NCBI GenBank assembly: GCA_023422005.1
Contig: JAEZSC010000063.1
Coordinates: 1-46,446, forward strand
Direction: 5' to 3'
Source: Bacillota bacterium
GTDB lineage: Bacteria > Bacillota > Clostridia > Christensenellales > UMGS416
Length of the DNA: 46,446 bases
Shown here: positions 33,529 through 41,372 of the stretch, in pieces
Position numbering within the stretch: the stretch's first letter is position 1
How the letters are laid out: each line of letters opens with the position of its first letter
Made by a program: the position numbers and the translations under genes
Notes under the pieces: generated by a model
Told to the model about the DNA's origin: nothing
Database searches by the model: none
What the model saw: the letters and a program-made list of their open reading frames with translations, nothing else

Positions 33529-33768
33529 TCAGATTTCCACGAGGATTTTGCTGGCGTCGTCGGAGCGCAGCGCGATCACGGCGCCGCGGATGCAATAGGC
33601 GGTCGGGTCCCCGGAGGGGCTTTTCTGCAGGGCTTCCACGGCGGTGTCCAGAATCAGCCCCAGGTCCAGCATCCTTCTGCGGGCGGCGCCGTCGCTGGTC
33701 AGTTGCTTTACCAGCGCGCTCTGCCCGATAGGCAGGCGGTGCAGGGGGATATATCGCTTGCTGTCCAT
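33529..33768 (-). CDS. feoA: FeoA family protein
   Basis: 79 aa SH3-like protein that supports FeoB. IPLHRLPIGQSALVKQL, RRRMLDLGLILDTAVEAL and AYCIRGAVIALRSDDASKILVE are the expected FeoA stretches. The ATG at 33768 has GGAGGT five bases upstream. It is the first gene of feoAB and is divergent from the DtxR-family regulator. Confidence 0.95.
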   Translation of the reverse strand: MDSKRYIPLHRLPIGQSALVKQLTSDGAARRRMLDLGLILDTAVEALQKSPSGDPTAYCIRGAVIALRSDDASKILVEI

Positions 33769-33900
33769 CTCAAACCTCCGATAATGGCTGCACTCCGCCA
33801 TGTTAGGCGTGGGCAATCAAGTTTCCCTACACCATATGTCAAATAAAAAACGGGTGTTCCGAATATAAATGGAGAAAGCGATGTACCGGAGACGCTGTAA

Positions 33901-34371
33901 ATGGAGAATCATGAGTTTCATACCGTTCGCGGCTATCAGCTGCTGGAGCAAAATAAGAAAATATTGACCTCCGCCCTGGAGGACTATCTTGAGATGATCT
34001 ACCGCAACATCGACCGGGAGGGGTTTCTGCGCATCAATGAGCTCGCGGAACTGTTGCATGTGCAGAATTCCTCGGCCACCAAGATGGCGCAGAAGCTGGG
34101 TGCGCTGGGCTTGATACGATACAGGAAGTACGGCATGATCTTCCTGACCGACGACGGCAGGGAGCTGGGGAAATTCCTTCTGGACAGGCACAACATCATC
34201 GCGGCGTTTCTGAAAGCCCTGGGCGCCACCGGCGACCTGCTGGTGGAGACCGAGCTCATCGAGCACAACATCAGCACCGATACGCTGGGCCACATGAAGC
34301 GGCTGGCCCTCTTCTTTGAACGCTACCCCGATGTGGCCGAGAGCTTCCGGCGGTTTGCCGGCCCGAAGTGA
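33901..34371 (+). CDS. DtxR/MntR-family metal-dependent regulator
   Basis: 156 aa. N-terminal winged HTH: LTSALEDYLEMIYRN, INELAELLHVQNSSATKMAQKLGALGLI, YRKYGMIFLTDDGREL, then the dimerisation/metal helix RHNIIAAFLKALGA and LVETELIEHNIS. The size matches MntR or a two-domain DtxR without the SH3 domain. It probably represses feoAB, its divergent neighbour, when Fe(II) or Mn(II) is plentiful. A TTAGGC half-site (33803-33808) is the only box-like sequence seen in the 132-bp shared region. GGAG lies about nine bases before the ATG. Confidence 0.9.
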   Translation: MENHEFHTVRGYQLLEQNKKILTSALEDYLEMIYRNIDREGFLRINELAELLHVQNSSATKMAQKLGALGLIRYRKYGMIFLTDDGRELGKFLLDRHNIIAAFLKALGATGDLLVETELIEHNISTDTLGHMKRLALFFERYPDVAESFRRFAGPK

Positions 34372-34409
34372 GGGTAAGCTGGCGCGCCCGATTTCGTCAA
34401 ATTTCGATC

Positions 34410-34440
34410 TTGACTTCGCAGCAACTCTAAGGTTTACAAT
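34410..34440 (+). promoter_or_regulatory. Promoter of the alcohol dehydrogenase gene
   Basis: TTGACT (34410-34415), 19-bp spacer, TACAAT (34435-34440). The spacer is two bases longer than ideal; the hexamers are good. The start codon is at 34497. Confidence 0.55.
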
Positions 34441-34496
34441 GTCAGTATGCACATGCTCCGATCACCAAGGACGACGAGCGGAAAGGAACAGTCAGC

Positions 34497-35675
34497 ATGT
34501 TGAATTTCGATTTCCAAAACGCCACCCGCATCATCTTCGGCAAAGAGACCCAGCGCTCCGTGGGTGAGCTGCTCAAACCCCACGGCTGCAAGGTGTTGCT
34601 ACACTACGGCGGCAGCAGCATCAAAAAGAGCGGCCTCTATGACGAGGTCGTCGCTTCCCTGCGGGCTGCCGGAGTGGATTTTGTGGAGCTGGGCGGCGTG
34701 GTGCCCAACCCGCGCCTGACGTTGGTACAGCAGGGCATTGCCCTGTGCCGCCAGGAGGGCGTGGGCCTGATACTGGCCGTGGGCGGCGGAAGCGCCATCG
34801 ATTCGGCCAAGGCCATCGCCATGGGCGTGTATTACGACGGCGACGTCTGGGACATCTATGAGCAGCACAAGCCCATCCAGCGGGCGCTGCCGGTGGCCAC
34901 GATACTGACGATACCGGCGGCGGGCAGCGAGGCCAGCACCAGCACCGTGATCACCAACGAGGCCAAGCAGATGAAGCTGGGCTACGGCAGCAACCTGCTG
35001 CGCCCGGTGTTCAGCATCATGAACCCCGAGCTTTTCTTCACGCTGCCCAAGAATCAGATTGCCAACGGCGTGGCGGACATGATGAGCCACATCTTCGAGC
35101 GCTACTTCACCAACACCACGCGCACCGACCTGACCGACGGCCTGTGTGAGGCCACGCTCAGGACCATCATGAAGAACGCGCTGATCGTGTCGGCGGACCC
35201 GGCCGATTATGACGCCTGGTGCCAGGTGGGTTTCGGCGGTACCATCGCCCACAACGATTTGCTGGGCCTGGGCCGCGCGCAGGATTGGGCGTGCCACGGC
35301 ATGGAGCATGAGCTCAGCGCCATCTACGACGTGGCCCACGGCGCGGGGCTGGCCGTGCTGACCCCCGCGTGGATGCAATATGTCTACAAGGCCAACATCG
35401 ACATGTTCGTGCAGTTCGCCGTTAACATCATGGGCGTGCAGGGCAGCTACCGCGAGCCCGACGCCATCGTGCTGGAGGGCATCGCCCGCCTGCGGGAGTT
35501 CTTCCGCAAGATGGGCCTGCCCGGTACGCTGGCCGAGCTGGGCATCGACGGCGCCAATCTGGAGCTTATGGCCAAAAAGGCCACCGGCGAAGCCTATGGC
35601 AGCGAGCACGGCATCGGCGGGCTCAAACGCCTGCTGTGGAAGGATGTGCTGGAGATCTACAAGCTTGCGAAATAA
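34497..35675 (+). CDS. Iron-containing alcohol dehydrogenase (YqhD/BdhA type)
   Basis: 392 aa, NAD(P)H-dependent butanol/aldehyde dehydrogenase of the iron-type family, cytoplasmic. Markers: FGKETQRSVGELLKPHGCKVLLHYGG, LAVGGGSAIDSAKAIAMG for the dinucleotide, TIPAAGSEAS, the metal-site GVADMMSHIFE and MEHELSAIYDVAHGAGLAVL. It reduces aldehydes to alcohols and recycles NAD(P)+, a usual fermentation step. GGAAAGGA precedes the ATG by about ten bases. It stands alone, convergent with the phosphoglycerate mutase-like gene; 38 bp between them show no clear terminator. Confidence 0.93.
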   Translation: MLNFDFQNATRIIFGKETQRSVGELLKPHGCKVLLHYGGSSIKKSGLYDEVVASLRAAGVDFVELGGVVPNPRLTLVQQGIALCRQEGVGLILAVGGGSAIDSAKAIAMGVYYDGDVWDIYEQHKPIQRALPVATILTIPAAGSEASTSTVITNEAKQMKLGYGSNLLRPVFSIMNPELFFTLPKNQIANGVADMMSHIFERYFTNTTRTDLTDGLCEATLRTIMKNALIVSADPADYDAWCQVGFGGTIAHNDLLGLGRAQDWACHGMEHELSAIYDVAHGAGLAVLTPAWMQYVYKANIDMFVQFAVNIMGVQGSYREPDAIVLEGIARLREFFRKMGLPGTLAELGIDGANLELMAKKATGEAYGSEHGIGGLKRLLWKDVLEIYKLAK

Positions 35676-35713
35676 CAGAGTGCGTTAACAATACGATACG
35701 GGTGGGGGTTGCC

Positions 35714-36874
35714 TTAGGGCTGCATCAGCAGGCCCAAAAGGGAGCTCCCATCCACCAAATGCCCCGCGGCAGACGCGTGGGCCTCGGTAAAGCGCCGGCC
35801 GTTCCCGCTTTGACCCTTTTCGCTGTCATACAGCACAAAGGGCACGGGATCAGGCAGGTGCTTTCCTGTTTCCGTGGATGTAAAATGATCCGAAATCAGC
35901 AGCACCCGGTGGGGCTGCTGCCGGGCCTGCAGCCCGGCCAGCAAATCGCCCAGCATGGCGTCGGCCATCTCGATGGCCCGTACCTTGCCTTCAGTGTCCT
36001 GCTCGTGGGCGCATTCGTCGGGGGCCTCCAGATGCAGCAGCGTGAAGGGGTGCGGCGACGCCAGCGCTGCGGCCACCTTGGAGCGCCAATCGGTGTCCAG
36101 CCGCCCGGTGGCGCCGGGCACGCCGATGACGCCCAGACCGGCCAGCCGCGCGACGCCGTGCACCACGGGCACTGCGCTGACACAATCACCGCTCAGGCCA
36201 AACCGATCCTCCACCCGAGGCAGCTTGGGGGCCGGGCCGCCGCTCCAGGGCCACAGCGCGGTTACGGGGCGCTCCAGCCCCAGTGCGGCGGATCGCTCCC
36301 GCAGCACATGTGCGGCTCTGTCCAATAAGGTTGTCCACACATCCGGTGAGGCCGGAGCGGGTTCGCCCAAGTGATCGTGGGGCGGCCAGAAGCCCGGCCA
36401 GCGGTGTTCCGCGGCGATCAGATGGCGGAAGCCCCGGCCGGGCAGCAGCCGGGCGCCCAGCGCCTGCAGGCAGCCGCCCAGCTCGGCGTCGCCCAGCAGT
36501 GCGTCCAGCAGTTCCGCAGCCGGTTGGTCCTGAATATCGAACCCGTTGTGGGAGAGCAGCATGCCGTCGTCGGATATGGAAACCAGGTTGCATCGCAGCA
36601 CATTGGCATAGCCGCCCGTGTCCACGCCCAGGCCTGCGGCTTCCAACGAGCCCCGGCTCCATAGCGGCCCGCCGGCATAGCCGAACAGCGTCAGGAATGC
36701 CCCGTCGGTGCCGGCGGGGAAGCCGTTGGGAATCGTGCCGGCCAGCCCCAGCGCGCCGGCGGATGCCACAACGTCCATGGCGGGGCAGCGCGCCGCTTCC
36801 AGCGGGGTTTTGCCCTGCAGAGAGGGTAGTGGCTTGTCGGCAGCGCCGTCCACGACGAATAGAATGTATTTCAT
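35714..36874 (-). CDS. Archaeal-type (cofactor-independent) phosphoglycerate mutase-like protein
   Basis: 386 aa, ApgM group of the alkaline-phosphatase superfamily. Metal ligands are in FVVDGAAD (D9), LHLEAPDECAHEQD and LISDHFTST; KTPLEAARCPAMD is family-typical. Family members carry the nucleophile serine in a GSD motif; here that place reads AGTDG, with T56. Thr can serve as nucleophile elsewhere in this superfamily, so activity may be kept or altered. The ATG at 36874 follows GGGAG with five-base spacing and a good promoter lies upstream. Confidence 0.85.
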   Translation of the reverse strand: MKYILFVVDGAADKPLPSLQGKTPLEAARCPAMDVVASAGALGLAGTIPNGFPAGTDGAFLTLFGYAGGPLWSRGSLEAAGLGVDTGGYANVLRCNLVSISDDGMLLSHNGFDIQDQPAAELLDALLGDAELGGCLQALGARLLPGRGFRHLIAAEHRWPGFWPPHDHLGEPAPASPDVWTTLLDRAAHVLRERSAALGLERPVTALWPWSGGPAPKLPRVEDRFGLSGDCVSAVPVVHGVARLAGLGVIGVPGATGRLDTDWRSKVAAALASPHPFTLLHLEAPDECAHEQDTEGKVRAIEMADAMLGDLLAGLQARQQPHRVLLISDHFTSTETGKHLPDPVPFVLYDSEKGQSGNGRRFTEAHASAAGHLVDGSSLLGLLMQP

Positions 36875-36935
36875 ATCTGCTCCCTCAATCGGCCTGACCT
36901 GTTGGTTTCCTATCCAATCCATCAGGATTAATATG

Positions 36936-36964
36936 GTTATAGCATCCGCCCTAGCCGGTGTCAA
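36936..36964 (-). promoter_or_regulatory. Strong promoter of the phosphoglycerate mutase-like gene
   Basis: On the minus strand TTGACA (36959-36964), 17 bp, TATAAC (36936-36941), with TG-C in front of the -10. The start codon is 62 bp downstream. The remainder of the 300-bp gap to the cyclase start at 37175 shows only a weak plus-strand candidate (TATATT near 37097). Confidence 0.8.
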
Positions 36965-37174
36965 CCGAACCGTGGCTGGCCGCCGATGCGTCCGGCGCTG
37001 GCTTTGTGGTCATAATTGCGGGGTTATAAGCGGTAGGAATGCTCTTTTCCTTTCGTTTCGGGCGCTGTTTTGAGATAGGCGACCGTTTCTTGGGTATATT
37101 GAATATGTGAGGCATGGGGCGTATCGGTCATAGGATGCGCCGGCCTTGGTGATATCGTCTGGTGAGGGGGATGG

Positions 37175-38359
37175 ATGGACTCCTTTGAGCTAAATGTCGG
37201 GGCTATGTGGATAGTCCTCATACTGGGCCATTTCACAACAGGGATTCTCATCATCGCTTATACTGCGAAGCACCGCAAAAGCAAAGCGGTCAACATGCTC
37301 TTGCTGGGCAAATGGTGCCAGATGGCGGCGTGGGTCTTGCTGGGGCTCCGGGTTGTTACGCACAGTATGTTGCTAAAAGCTGTCGGGAATGCTGTACTGA
37401 TCGCCGGCGCAGCAGCGGAGCTCATCGCCTTGCTAATCCTGAAAAACAGCTATGCGAGAATACAAAGCAGGGCATATGCTGGCGTGCTGATCGCTTGCGT
37501 CGCGGTTTTTTTCCTGGCGTTGGCGTATGACACGGCGGAAGGCTTTCGGATCGCCATGGCCTCGGTCGTCGCGGCGGTGATGATGGCTTTTCCTGTATAC
37601 GTGCTTTGTACGGACAGGAACGCCTCCCCGTTGCAAAGGGTGATCGCAATGTTTTATGCCGCCACGGTACTCTTTTTGCTTTGCCGGGCCTATGCGGCGT
37701 TTACAACGGATATGAACCTGGACATATCGTCCACCAACTTTTTCAACGTCGGGTTGTTCTTGCTGCTGTATCTCGCGATGCTGGCCGGCAGCGTCGGCTT
37801 TATCCTTCTGGACAAGGAAAAGATGGATCAGGAGCTGCTCAGGGCGGCGTCCTACGATGGTTTGACCAACATACTCAACCGCAGTGCGTTCATCCAGCGT
37901 GCCAAAGATGCCATTTCGCTGTTCGCCAGGAGGCAGGAGCCAATCTCCTATCTGCTGGTCGACATCGACGACTTCAAGAAAATCAATGACGAGTATGGTC
38001 ACTTTACGGGGGATATCGTATTGGTGCACTTCGCGGACACCATACGGAGCATTCTGAGGGATTACGATCTGTTCGGGCGGTATGGCGGTGAAGAGTTCGC
38101 CATTATGCTCCCTGGTGCGGACGAGGAAGAAGCTTTCGGGATTGCCGAGCGGTTGCGCATGGCCATTGGGGATTCCACGATAAACGTGGATTCAGAGATC
38201 AAGTACACGATAAGCATAGGCGTTGCCACCATGATTCCGGATAGGGAAACCAGCGTGGATATGCTCTACAAGTTGAGCGACAGTGCGCTCTATGTTGCCA
38301 AGATGCAGGGCAAGAACCGTGTTGAGTGCGGCGTGAGAACGCTTGAGAGTGTCCTATAG
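37175..38359 (+). CDS. Membrane diguanylate cyclase (7TM + GGDEF)
   Basis: 394 aa. Seven predicted membrane segments occupy residues 10-215 (for example WIVLILGHFTTGILIIAYTA and VIAMFYAATVLFLLCRAYAAF). The GGDEF domain follows: YDGLTNILNRSAFIQ, LLVDIDDFKKINDEYGH and the active site RYGGEEFAIML. An inhibitory I-site RDYD stands five residues before GGEEF, so product inhibition is expected. It makes c-di-GMP from GTP in response to an unknown membrane signal. Start at 37175 follows GAGGGGG; an ATG four bases earlier is out of frame. No c-di-GMP riboswitch was recognised upstream. Confidence 0.92.
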   Translation: MDSFELNVGAMWIVLILGHFTTGILIIAYTAKHRKSKAVNMLLLGKWCQMAAWVLLGLRVVTHSMLLKAVGNAVLIAGAAAELIALLILKNSYARIQSRAYAGVLIACVAVFFLALAYDTAEGFRIAMASVVAAVMMAFPVYVLCTDRNASPLQRVIAMFYAATVLFLLCRAYAAFTTDMNLDISSTNFFNVGLFLLLYLAMLAGSVGFILLDKEKMDQELLRAASYDGLTNILNRSAFIQRAKDAISLFARRQEPISYLLVDIDDFKKINDEYGHFTGDIVLVHFADTIRSILRDYDLFGRYGGEEFAIMLPGADEEEAFGIAERLRMAIGDSTINVDSEIKYTISIGVATMIPDRETSVDMLYKLSDSALYVAKMQGKNRVECGVRTLESVL

Positions 38360-38371
38360 CGAAATTGAATG

Positions 38372-38400
38372 CCTCTGCTTCCGGCGCAGAGGTTTATTTC
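38372..38400 (+). terminator. Terminator of the diguanylate cyclase gene
   Basis: CCTCTGC (38372-38378) with GCAGAGG (38386-38392), a 7-base loop, and a TTTATTTC tail. It follows the stop at 38359 by 12 bp. Confidence 0.75.
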
Positions 38401-38480
38401 ATCTCAAAGATCATAATAAGCACACCGATGGCAGGAAATCTCGAACGAGACACGTATATTGGGTGGATGGGGGATTTGAG

Positions 38481-39725
38481 ATGCATCAGAATGACAAGAC
38501 AATCCTTCGGGAGCTGGGCAAGCAGATCGCGGAGATCGCCGCGCTGCCGCAGCAGCGGGAGACCGTGCGGCTGTGGAAGGCGCTCAACGCCCTGAAGCCC
38601 GAGCGGCCGATGTTCATGATCGACCAGATCCCGTGGCATGAGATGGACGTGGACGGGGAACTGCGGCTGCGCTGTGAGGATGAATTTGGACGCAGGCTGG
38701 AGCAGGGCCTGCGCCGGACGCTGTACAAGTGGCGGCACATGCGCGACGACATGGTCGTGGAGCCCTTCGTTGACGTCCCCAAGACCATACTCGGCATGGA
38801 TTTCGGCATCACTTCCGAGGAGACCACGCTGGCGCTGGACGAGGAGAACGACGTCGTAAGCCACCACTATGAGGACCTGCTGCAGACCGATGAGGACTTG
38901 CTGAAGATCAAAATGCCCAACGTGTCGCTGGACGCTCAAGCCACCGCCCGCGACGAAGCCGCCGCCCGTGACATCTTCGACGGCATCCTGCCGGTGCGCA
39001 TGACCGGCGCGGGGCCGCTGTTCTTTGCGCCGTGGGACAGGATTGCCCAGTGGCGGGGTGTGGCCGGGCCGCTTATGGACCTGGCGGACCGGCCGGAGTT
39101 CTTGCACAGCACCATGGAGAGGCTGACCGTAGCGCTTTTGAGCCTGCTGGACCAATTGGAGGCCCAGGGGCTGCTGGACGCCCGCAACGACCTGGTGCAC
39201 TGCAGCGGCGCGTGGACCGACGAGCTGCCTGCAGAGGGCTTTGACGCGGCCCGCCCCCGCGCCAGGGATATTTGGACTTGCGGCATGGCGCAGATGTTCT
39301 CTTCGGTGTCTCCGGCGATGCACGACGAGTTCGAGATTGAATACGCCAGGCGTTGGTACGAGCGCTTCGGCCTGGTGTATTACGGCTGCTGTGAACCGCT
39401 GGACCGCAAGATCGGCATCCTACGCAAGCTCCCCCACGTGCGCAAGATCTCCATGAGCCCGTGGGTGGATCAGGACCGCGGCGCGCAGGCCATGGGTTCC
39501 GATTATGTGTTCTCCCGCAAGCCCAACCCGGCGATACTGGCCACCGATGCCTTCAACGGGGAAGCGGCTCATAAGGACCTTTCCACGACGCTGGACGTAT
39601 GCAAGCGGCACGGCTGCCCGGCGGAGCTGATCCTCAAGGACATCAGCACCGTGCGCCATGACCCGGCCCGGCTGTGGAGGTGGGCGCAAATTGCGCGGGA
39701 GCTCGTGGAGGCCAACGCCTATTAA
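38481..39725 (+). CDS. URO-D-like protein, paralogue 2
   Basis: 414 aa, same family as 14236-15471 with a matching layout: N-terminal helical part (LRELGKQIAEIAALPQQRE), MTGAGPLFFAPWDR, and the C-terminal FGLVYYGCCEP, LPHVRKISMSPW, DYVFSRKPNP and ILKDIST. Both copies keep the CC pair and the RK.S.SPW motif. HemE residues for uroporphyrinogen are not evident. The ATG at 38481 was chosen because earlier in-frame ATGs would place the start inside the preceding terminator. No partner corrinoid protein is nearby. The gene stands alone, ended by a 19-bp hairpin. Confidence 0.75.
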   Translation: MHQNDKTILRELGKQIAEIAALPQQRETVRLWKALNALKPERPMFMIDQIPWHEMDVDGELRLRCEDEFGRRLEQGLRRTLYKWRHMRDDMVVEPFVDVPKTILGMDFGITSEETTLALDEENDVVSHHYEDLLQTDEDLLKIKMPNVSLDAQATARDEAAARDIFDGILPVRMTGAGPLFFAPWDRIAQWRGVAGPLMDLADRPEFLHSTMERLTVALLSLLDQLEAQGLLDARNDLVHCSGAWTDELPAEGFDAARPRARDIWTCGMAQMFSSVSPAMHDEFEIEYARRWYERFGLVYYGCCEPLDRKIGILRKLPHVRKISMSPWVDQDRGAQAMGSDYVFSRKPNPAILATDAFNGEAAHKDLSTTLDVCKRHGCPAELILKDISTVRHDPARLWRWAQIARELVEANAY

Positions 39726-39736
39726 AGCTTATGAAT

Positions 39737-39782
39737 CACAAAGAGAAACACTTCTGAAAGAACAGAAGTGTTTCTCTTTGTG
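39737..39782. terminator. Long bidirectional hairpin terminator
   Basis: A perfect 19-bp stem (39737-39755 with 39764-39782, loop of 8). One arm is A/G-rich and the other T/C-rich (TTTCTCTTTG), so a U-rich stretch exists on both strands. It lies between the convergent URO-D-like and VOC genes. Confidence 0.8.
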
Positions 39783-39801
39783 TGATCTGGCCGAGAGCTT
39801 A

Positions 39802-40227
39802 CTATAGCAACGCAAAATGAATGCTCTCAAAAACATGTTTCATTTGGCACAAGCAAAAGGGGTGTCCCGCGGGGTCGAACAGTACTCTCCAATCATCAGA
39901 AAACTGCTCCTCTGCGATTGTTGCTCCACAATGGATTGCATACTGTACCGCCTTTTCCAAATCATCAACGGCGAAGTCGATATGCGCCATTTGCTGCTGA
40001 GCTTCAGGCTCTTCCGGCCATACAGGCGGAGTATAGTCAGGATTTCGCTGAAACGTTATACCTGGGTACGCCCCTTGGTTTGTCCCCGGAGCGCTTACGA
40101 CTACGTATTCATTATCGTGATAGGGAATTTCCCAATGGAGTAGCTTCGCATAGAATTTCGCCAATTCATGCGGATCTTTGCTATCCAGTGTAAATGCGTA
40201 CATTTTAATTCTCGGTTCATTATCCAT
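39802..40227 (-). CDS. VOC-family (glyoxalase/bleomycin-resistance fold) protein
   Basis: 141 aa, two beta-alpha-beta-beta-beta modules: MYAFTLDSKDPHELAKFYAKLL at the start, MAHIDFAVDDLEKAVQYAI in the middle, and VLFDPAGHPFCLCQ at the end. This fold includes glyoxalase I, dioxygenases and antibiotic-binding proteins; the sequence does not tell which. GAGGT precedes the ATG. Base composition is AT-richer than most neighbours, as in the next two genes, suggesting later acquisition. Confidence 0.88.
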   Translation of the reverse strand: MDNEPRIKMYAFTLDSKDPHELAKFYAKLLHWEIPYHDNEYVVVSAPGTNQGAYPGITFQRNPDYTPPVWPEEPEAQQQMAHIDFAVDDLEKAVQYAIHCGATIAEEQFSDDWRVLFDPAGHPFCLCQMKHVFESIHFALL

Positions 40228-40253
40228 GGTTATACCTCATGCTTCTTATATAC

Positions 40254-40655
40254 CTATACGATTTGTTGTTTGCTGGATTGCTTCAGTGAGGACAAGTACT
40301 CCATTGCCTTTTTGTGATGTTCGAGGTCTCCCACAAATTCCATATACGGTTCGCAAGGAAAATCACAACACTCACCGCAATGGTCGATTTGCTTTTCGGC
40401 GCAACAGACGCGAAAATCACGGCTGGGGTGGCAACCACACTTGAAAAAGCAATCATCCGTTGCATTCCAGCATCCTTTGCACAATGGGTTTTTGCTCAGC
40501 ACTGCTTCGGCGCCTTCGGCTTCCCCAATCCATCCCATGCTTCTATACCATGGAACCAATGATTCCGCCGCTTCCAAATCCTGTTCCATCGTGACTTTGT
40601 ATGAACCACACTCATTACAATCAATACCGCAAGCCGCAAGTCTCAGCTGATTCAT
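40254..40655 (-). CDS. DUF3795-like cysteine-rich protein
   Basis: 133 aa with many cysteines in pairs: LAACGIDCNECGSYKV near residues 6-21, PLCKGCW, DDCFFKCGCHP, VCCAEKQIDHCGECCDFPCEPY. This matches the DUF3795 pattern, probably a metal or Fe-S binding protein of unknown role. The ATG at 40655 has GGGAGGG seven bases upstream; a longer in-frame reading has none. It belongs to the AT-richer group and probably to the transcript that starts near 41246. Confidence 0.8.
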   Translation of the reverse strand: MNQLRLAACGIDCNECGSYKVTMEQDLEAAESLVPWYRSMGWIGEAEGAEAVLSKNPLCKGCWNATDDCFFKCGCHPSRDFRVCCAEKQIDHCGECCDFPCEPYMEFVGDLEHHKKAMEYLSSLKQSSKQQIV

Positions 40656-40675
40656 ATGAAACCCTCCCGTAGCCT

Positions 40676-41214
40676 CTACCCCCCAAACTCGCGTGCCAAT
40701 ATATCCATATAAATCTTGTCGATGTACTTTCCGTCTTTGTAGATCCACTCACGACGTCGCCCGGCTTCCCGGAAACCCACCTTTCTATAGCAGGTGATAC
40801 CCGCGCTGTTGTCCGCGTGGACGGAGAGCATGATAGTGTGAAGATTCAATGTTTTGAACCCGTAGCCGAGGATTAACCGAATGGCCTCGGCGCCGTAGCC
40901 CTTGTTCCGGTGCTGCTCCTCTCCTATGAAAATTCCGAGGAATGCATTGCGGTTGAGATGGTCGATGTCGTGCAGGCTGATGTGGCCGATCAAAACGTCG
41001 CCGTCAAGGAGCACCATCGCAAAGCGATACCCCTTCAGCTCTTCGAGTGTTTTTTCGCACTCGCCAGCGATACGAGATTATGATGCCCGCCATAGTGATC
41101 GGCGACGGTTCTGTCATTCATCCATTCAGCCCATTTGGTATAGATCTCTATGTCGTCGGCGTTGAATGGCGAGAGATACAACCGCTCGCCGACGATCTTG
41201 CGGAAATAACGCAT
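40676..41214 (-). pseudogene. GNAT acetyltransferase (RimJ/RimL-like), frameshifted
   Basis: The start ATG (41214, behind GGAGGT) encodes RYFRKIVGERLYLSPFNADD...NDRTVADHYGG and stops early after KKHSKS. In the -1 frame the protein continues as TLEELKGYRFAMVLLDGDVLIGH, then acetyl-CoA motif HRNKGYGAEAI and a normal C terminus. The break is at a run of six A (plus-strand T run, 41050-41055); one more A would restore a full 179-residue GNAT. Either a real one-base loss, phase variation at a homopolymer, or a sequencing error. The A run is not a canonical -1 slippery heptamer in this frame. Confidence 0.8.
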
Positions 41215-41237
41215 GAGAAACCTCCAATGTGCCGAAA

Positions 41238-41258
41238 TATAATAACCTGGTTATTATA
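41238..41258. promoter_or_regulatory. 21-bp palindromic operator covering the -10 of the GNAT/DUF3795/VOC genes
   Basis: TATAATAACC and GGTTATTATA flank one central base: a perfect 10+1+10 inverted repeat. On the minus strand its first six bases are the -10 (TATAAT, 41253-41258), preceded by TG-C, so the palindrome covers an extended -10 promoter. A dimeric repressor bound here would block transcription. No regulator gene is adjacent. Confidence 0.75.
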
Positions 41259-41289
41259 GCATAAGACATTAAAATGCGATGCTTGTATG

Positions 41290-41326
41290 AACAAAGAAAG
41301 GCAGCAATCTGGTAATCTGCTGCCTT
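41290..41326 (-). terminator. Terminator of the gmd-manC operon
   Basis: AAGGCAGCA (41298-41306) pairs with TGCTGCCTT (41318-41326), loop of 11; on the minus strand a TCTTTGTT tail follows. It lies 47 bp after the manC stop. Confidence 0.75.
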
Positions 41327-41372
41327 GCGAGCGTTCCATATGATTGTCCCATTTCCACCTGTGAGGTTTGCT

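Noticed and set aside
33769..33900. Full DtxR/Fur box between feoA and the regulator
   Set aside because: Only a TTAGGC half-site was found; no convincing inverted partner.
37020..37174. c-di-GMP riboswitch ahead of the diguanylate cyclase
   Set aside because: None of the conserved GEMM sequence blocks is present.
41050..41055. Programmed -1 frameshifting in the GNAT gene
   Set aside because: The A run is not in the X XXY YYZ register and no pseudoknot is evident; a plain indel is simpler.
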